From NCBI GenBank assembly GCA_028023455.1, contig JAQFVV010013315.1, positions 62,001 through 126,000 on the forward strand: a stretch of 64,000 bases of DNA, given 5' to 3'. Position numbers and translations under genes: made by a program. Shown piece by piece: positions 61,661-64,000 of the stretch. Under the pieces are notes generated by a model that made no database searches, was not told where the DNA came from, and worked only from the letters and a program-made list of their open reading frames with translations. The stretch's first letter is position 1. Every line of letters starts with the position of its first letter. This stretch comes from Epiperipatus broadwayi. Lineage: Eukaryota > Onychophora > Udeonychophora > Euonychophora > Peripatidae.

Positions 61661-61990
61661 GACTGAATGATCCAATTGGTTAGAAAATTACCTTAAAAAT
61701 CAATATCCAAGAATCTAAAGGTCCAGATTCAATTCCCATGCTAGTACTGTCACTAGTCATCCAGTGTAATGGTCAGATTTGTACATTCATGTAACAAAAT
61801 CCAGATCCCAGGCAAAGTACACCAAAGCTGACCGAAATGAGATGGTGAGTTCTCGAAACTAACCAAACGTTAACTCATTTTCCAGTACTCCATGATCTAA
61901 CATTTTATGAATGACCTTTCTAAGGTTAGACATGGGTCTCAATTTCTTCTGTGAGCTGGCTCCAAATAGAAAGAAACATGAGACTCAATG
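61661..61990 (+). mobile_element. Possible tRNA-headed SINE with longer body
   Basis: GATCCAATTGGTTAGA (A-box-like) is followed by AGGTCCAGATTCAATTCCC (B-box-like). After it comes a body of about 240 bp that is richer in G+C than the flanks. No A tail or target duplication was defined. Confidence 0.45.
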
Positions 61991-62430
61991 GCAATTAACA
62001 ATTAACTGAAGATTTAAAATAAACTCTTAACATGCTAGTTATTTAATTATAACAATGCATATTCAACATATAAAATCTTTAAGGAATTGTAATAACATAA
62101 TATGATTTGGATTGAATAGGACTATGAGTAAGAAAGATATAAAACAACTTTATATATAAACAGGTTTATTAAAACAAGAACATGAAATGAAGTAAAAAAT
62201 GACCAGAATTATATAATGTTAAGCATATGTGATCAATGCACACATGCATTTACATGGGTGAGACTATTATCAATACAGCTGTCTCATTTTAACATATTAA
62301 AATAGGTGTATGTGTGGTTAATAAATCATGCCTATAATCATTTAATATGCTCATCCTATTATACATGGTTTGTTAATGTTATAAGATAATAGCCTAGCCA
62401 GATGATGACTACATACAGCTCTGAGATGGT

Positions 62431-62475
<45 letters not shown>

Positions 62476-62743
62476 CAAGGTGAGTGAATAAATAAGCTCA
62501 AGATAGTTCAGATGCAACCTGGTTAGCAAGATTTGAATTTAAGTCTAATGCTGAATAGTTAATTAATAAGAAGGAAAAGAACTGGTTACCTTTAATTTCA
62601 CACACACATATATATATACTATGGCTTTGAATAAAATACTAAGAAATAAGTCTGCAGTGTGAATGAGTTATATAGGTATTCTCACATATATATATATGTG
62701 TGTGTGAACAAATGACTGATGACATCAGTTTATATGTATTACA
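61991..62743. other. AT-rich stretch with (TA)n at 62432-62471
   Basis: A long TA run and a smaller palindrome CACATATATATATATGTG near 62682-62702. No gene recognised. Confidence 0.5.
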
Positions 62744-62757
62744 GCACTTATATTTTA

Positions 62758-63908
62758 CATTATCACTATCTCATACTAGCACATAATTGTTATTAAACAT
62801 GGCAAAACTTTCTCCATACAGTAGTGCCACCCTTTGCCAATCAGTGTACTCAATGGATGCCAGAAAGTTTGTGCATAAAATCCCTATCTAGTGCCTACTC
62901 ATCCAATATCCCCAGACTAGTTTCTGGCTTGTGGCCATCATCAGTGAGGAGCCCTGGATCTGAGAGCACTACACCTAGATCTTAGGATCTAATGCAACTC
63001 TCCAGCAACCACCTTTTATCTCTATTTAACTACAAAACTATGAGAGATGAAATTGAAAACACAATAATATTTTCAATCTAAGCTCAATAGCTTATATAGT
63101 CATATGGGTCTGAACTCAATTCAGTACCCATACATTTTGGTGGCTTTGGCTCTTTAACAACTATAGCCACCATTATCCTATTAGGCAGAATTGGTGTTAA
63201 ACCACTAAACATCACATGATCACTATCTCATACTAGCACATAATTGCGATTAAACAAGGCAAAACTCTTTCCATACAGTAGTGCCACCCTGTGCCGATCA
63301 GAGTAATCAATGGATGCCAGAAGGCTTGTGCATAAAATCCCTATCTAGTGCCTACTCATCCCATATCCCCAGACTAGTTTCTGGTTTGTGGCCATCATCA
63401 GTGAGGAGCCCTGGATCTGAGAGCACTGCAACTAGATCTTAGGATCTAATGCAACTCTACAGCAACCACCTTTTATCTCCATTTAACTATAAAACTATCA
63501 GAATGAAATTGAAAACACAATAATATTTTCAATCTAAGCTCAATAGCTTATATAGTCATATGGGTCTGAATTCAATTCAGTACCAAAATGTATGGGTACT
63601 GAATTGAGTTCAGACCCATATGACTGTATAAGCTATTGAGCTTAGATTGAAAATATTATTGTGTTTTCCAATTTCATTCTCATAGTTTTGTAGTTAAATG
63701 GAGATAAAAGGTGTTTGCTGGAGATTTGCATTAGATCCTAAGATCTAGGTGCAGTGTTCTCAGATCCAGGGATCCTCACTGATGATGGCCACAAGCCAGA
63801 AACTAGTCTGGGGATAGGCACTAGAAAGGGATTTTATGCACAAGCCTTCTAGCATCCATTGATTATTCTGATTGGCACAAGGTGGCACTACTGTATGGAG
63901 AGAGTTTT
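62758..63908 (+). mobile_element. Composite FB1 insertion: two FB1 units in tandem
   Basis: Unit 1 (62758-63140) has the leader and inverted arm only. A spacer (63141-63190) follows, with a GGTGGCT...AGCCACC hairpin. Unit 2 (from about 63192) has a second full leader (TTAAACCACTAAACATCACATGATCAC in two parts) and a palindrome of about 670 bp centred near 63590, ending ...CTACTGTATGGAGAGAGTTTTGC. A perfect 14-bp direct repeat GCACTTATATTTTA (62744-62757 and 63909-63922) encloses both units, so they entered as one insertion. Confidence 0.85.
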
Positions 63909-63922
63909 GCACTTATATTTTA

Positions 63923-64000
63923 TTTTAAAATAATATAGTTTGTATTATAGATTTTATTTTGTTAAAAAGGGTTGATTTGTTATTTTACTTTTGAAATTGC
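63923..64000. other. AT-rich non-coding end of window
   Basis: Nothing recognisable. Confidence 0.5.

Overview
The window looks like intron-dominated nuclear DNA of an animal. It is extremely AT-rich (roughly three quarters A+T by eye) and has no compact gene array. It carries one well-spliced coding exon of a vertebrate-type multi-exon gene, tRNA-derived SINEs, RTE-type and other LINE relics, a Penelope-like element, and Merlin and hAT DNA transposons. I cannot name the species; a metazoan with large introns and a repeat-rich genome is as far as the sequence goes. The only confident protein-coding segment is a 607-nt internal exon (48332-48938, + strand) of a TMTC-family ER O-mannosyltransferase, closest to TMTC2. 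I found no neighbouring exon, so most of the window is probably intron, with some possibly intergenic.

Layout. 1-13 kb: a minimal foldback element, two SINEs, a Penelope relic with a GIY-YIG endonuclease, an hAT relic, and palindromic elements at 10.4-11.5 kb and 12.3-13.1 kb. 13-25 kb: SINEs, a Merlin transposon with intact 80-bp terminal inverted repeats and 8-bp target duplication, a LINE relic, and a palindromic element at 24.3 kb. 25-38 kb: microsatellites, inverted-repeat elements, an RTE fragment, and a 42-bp minimal element at 38.3 kb. 38.5-43.2 kb and 51.5-56.4 kb: two direct copies of a roughly 4.8-kb AT-rich non-coding repeat, which bracket the TMTC exon. Between them lie a twin-primed RTE insertion, a degenerate telomere-like tract and a minisatellite. 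56.8-64 kb: a large palindrome, more foldback elements and a composite insertion of about 1.15 kb.

The most interesting pattern is a family of non-autonomous elements, here called FB1. Each has a conserved leader (core CATCACATGATCAC) and a conserved 3' terminus (core CTGTATGGAGAGTTTTGC). Most are flanked by 10-15 bp target duplications like those of the SINEs and the RTE LINE in the same window. Between leader and terminus they carry anything from nothing (42-50 bp elements) to a palindrome of several hundred bp built from inverted copies of the terminus. A second family (FB2) has the same leader-plus-palindrome design. This suggests retroposed foldback elements, possibly moved by the local LINE machinery, that gain or lose their hairpin. 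That mechanism is inference.
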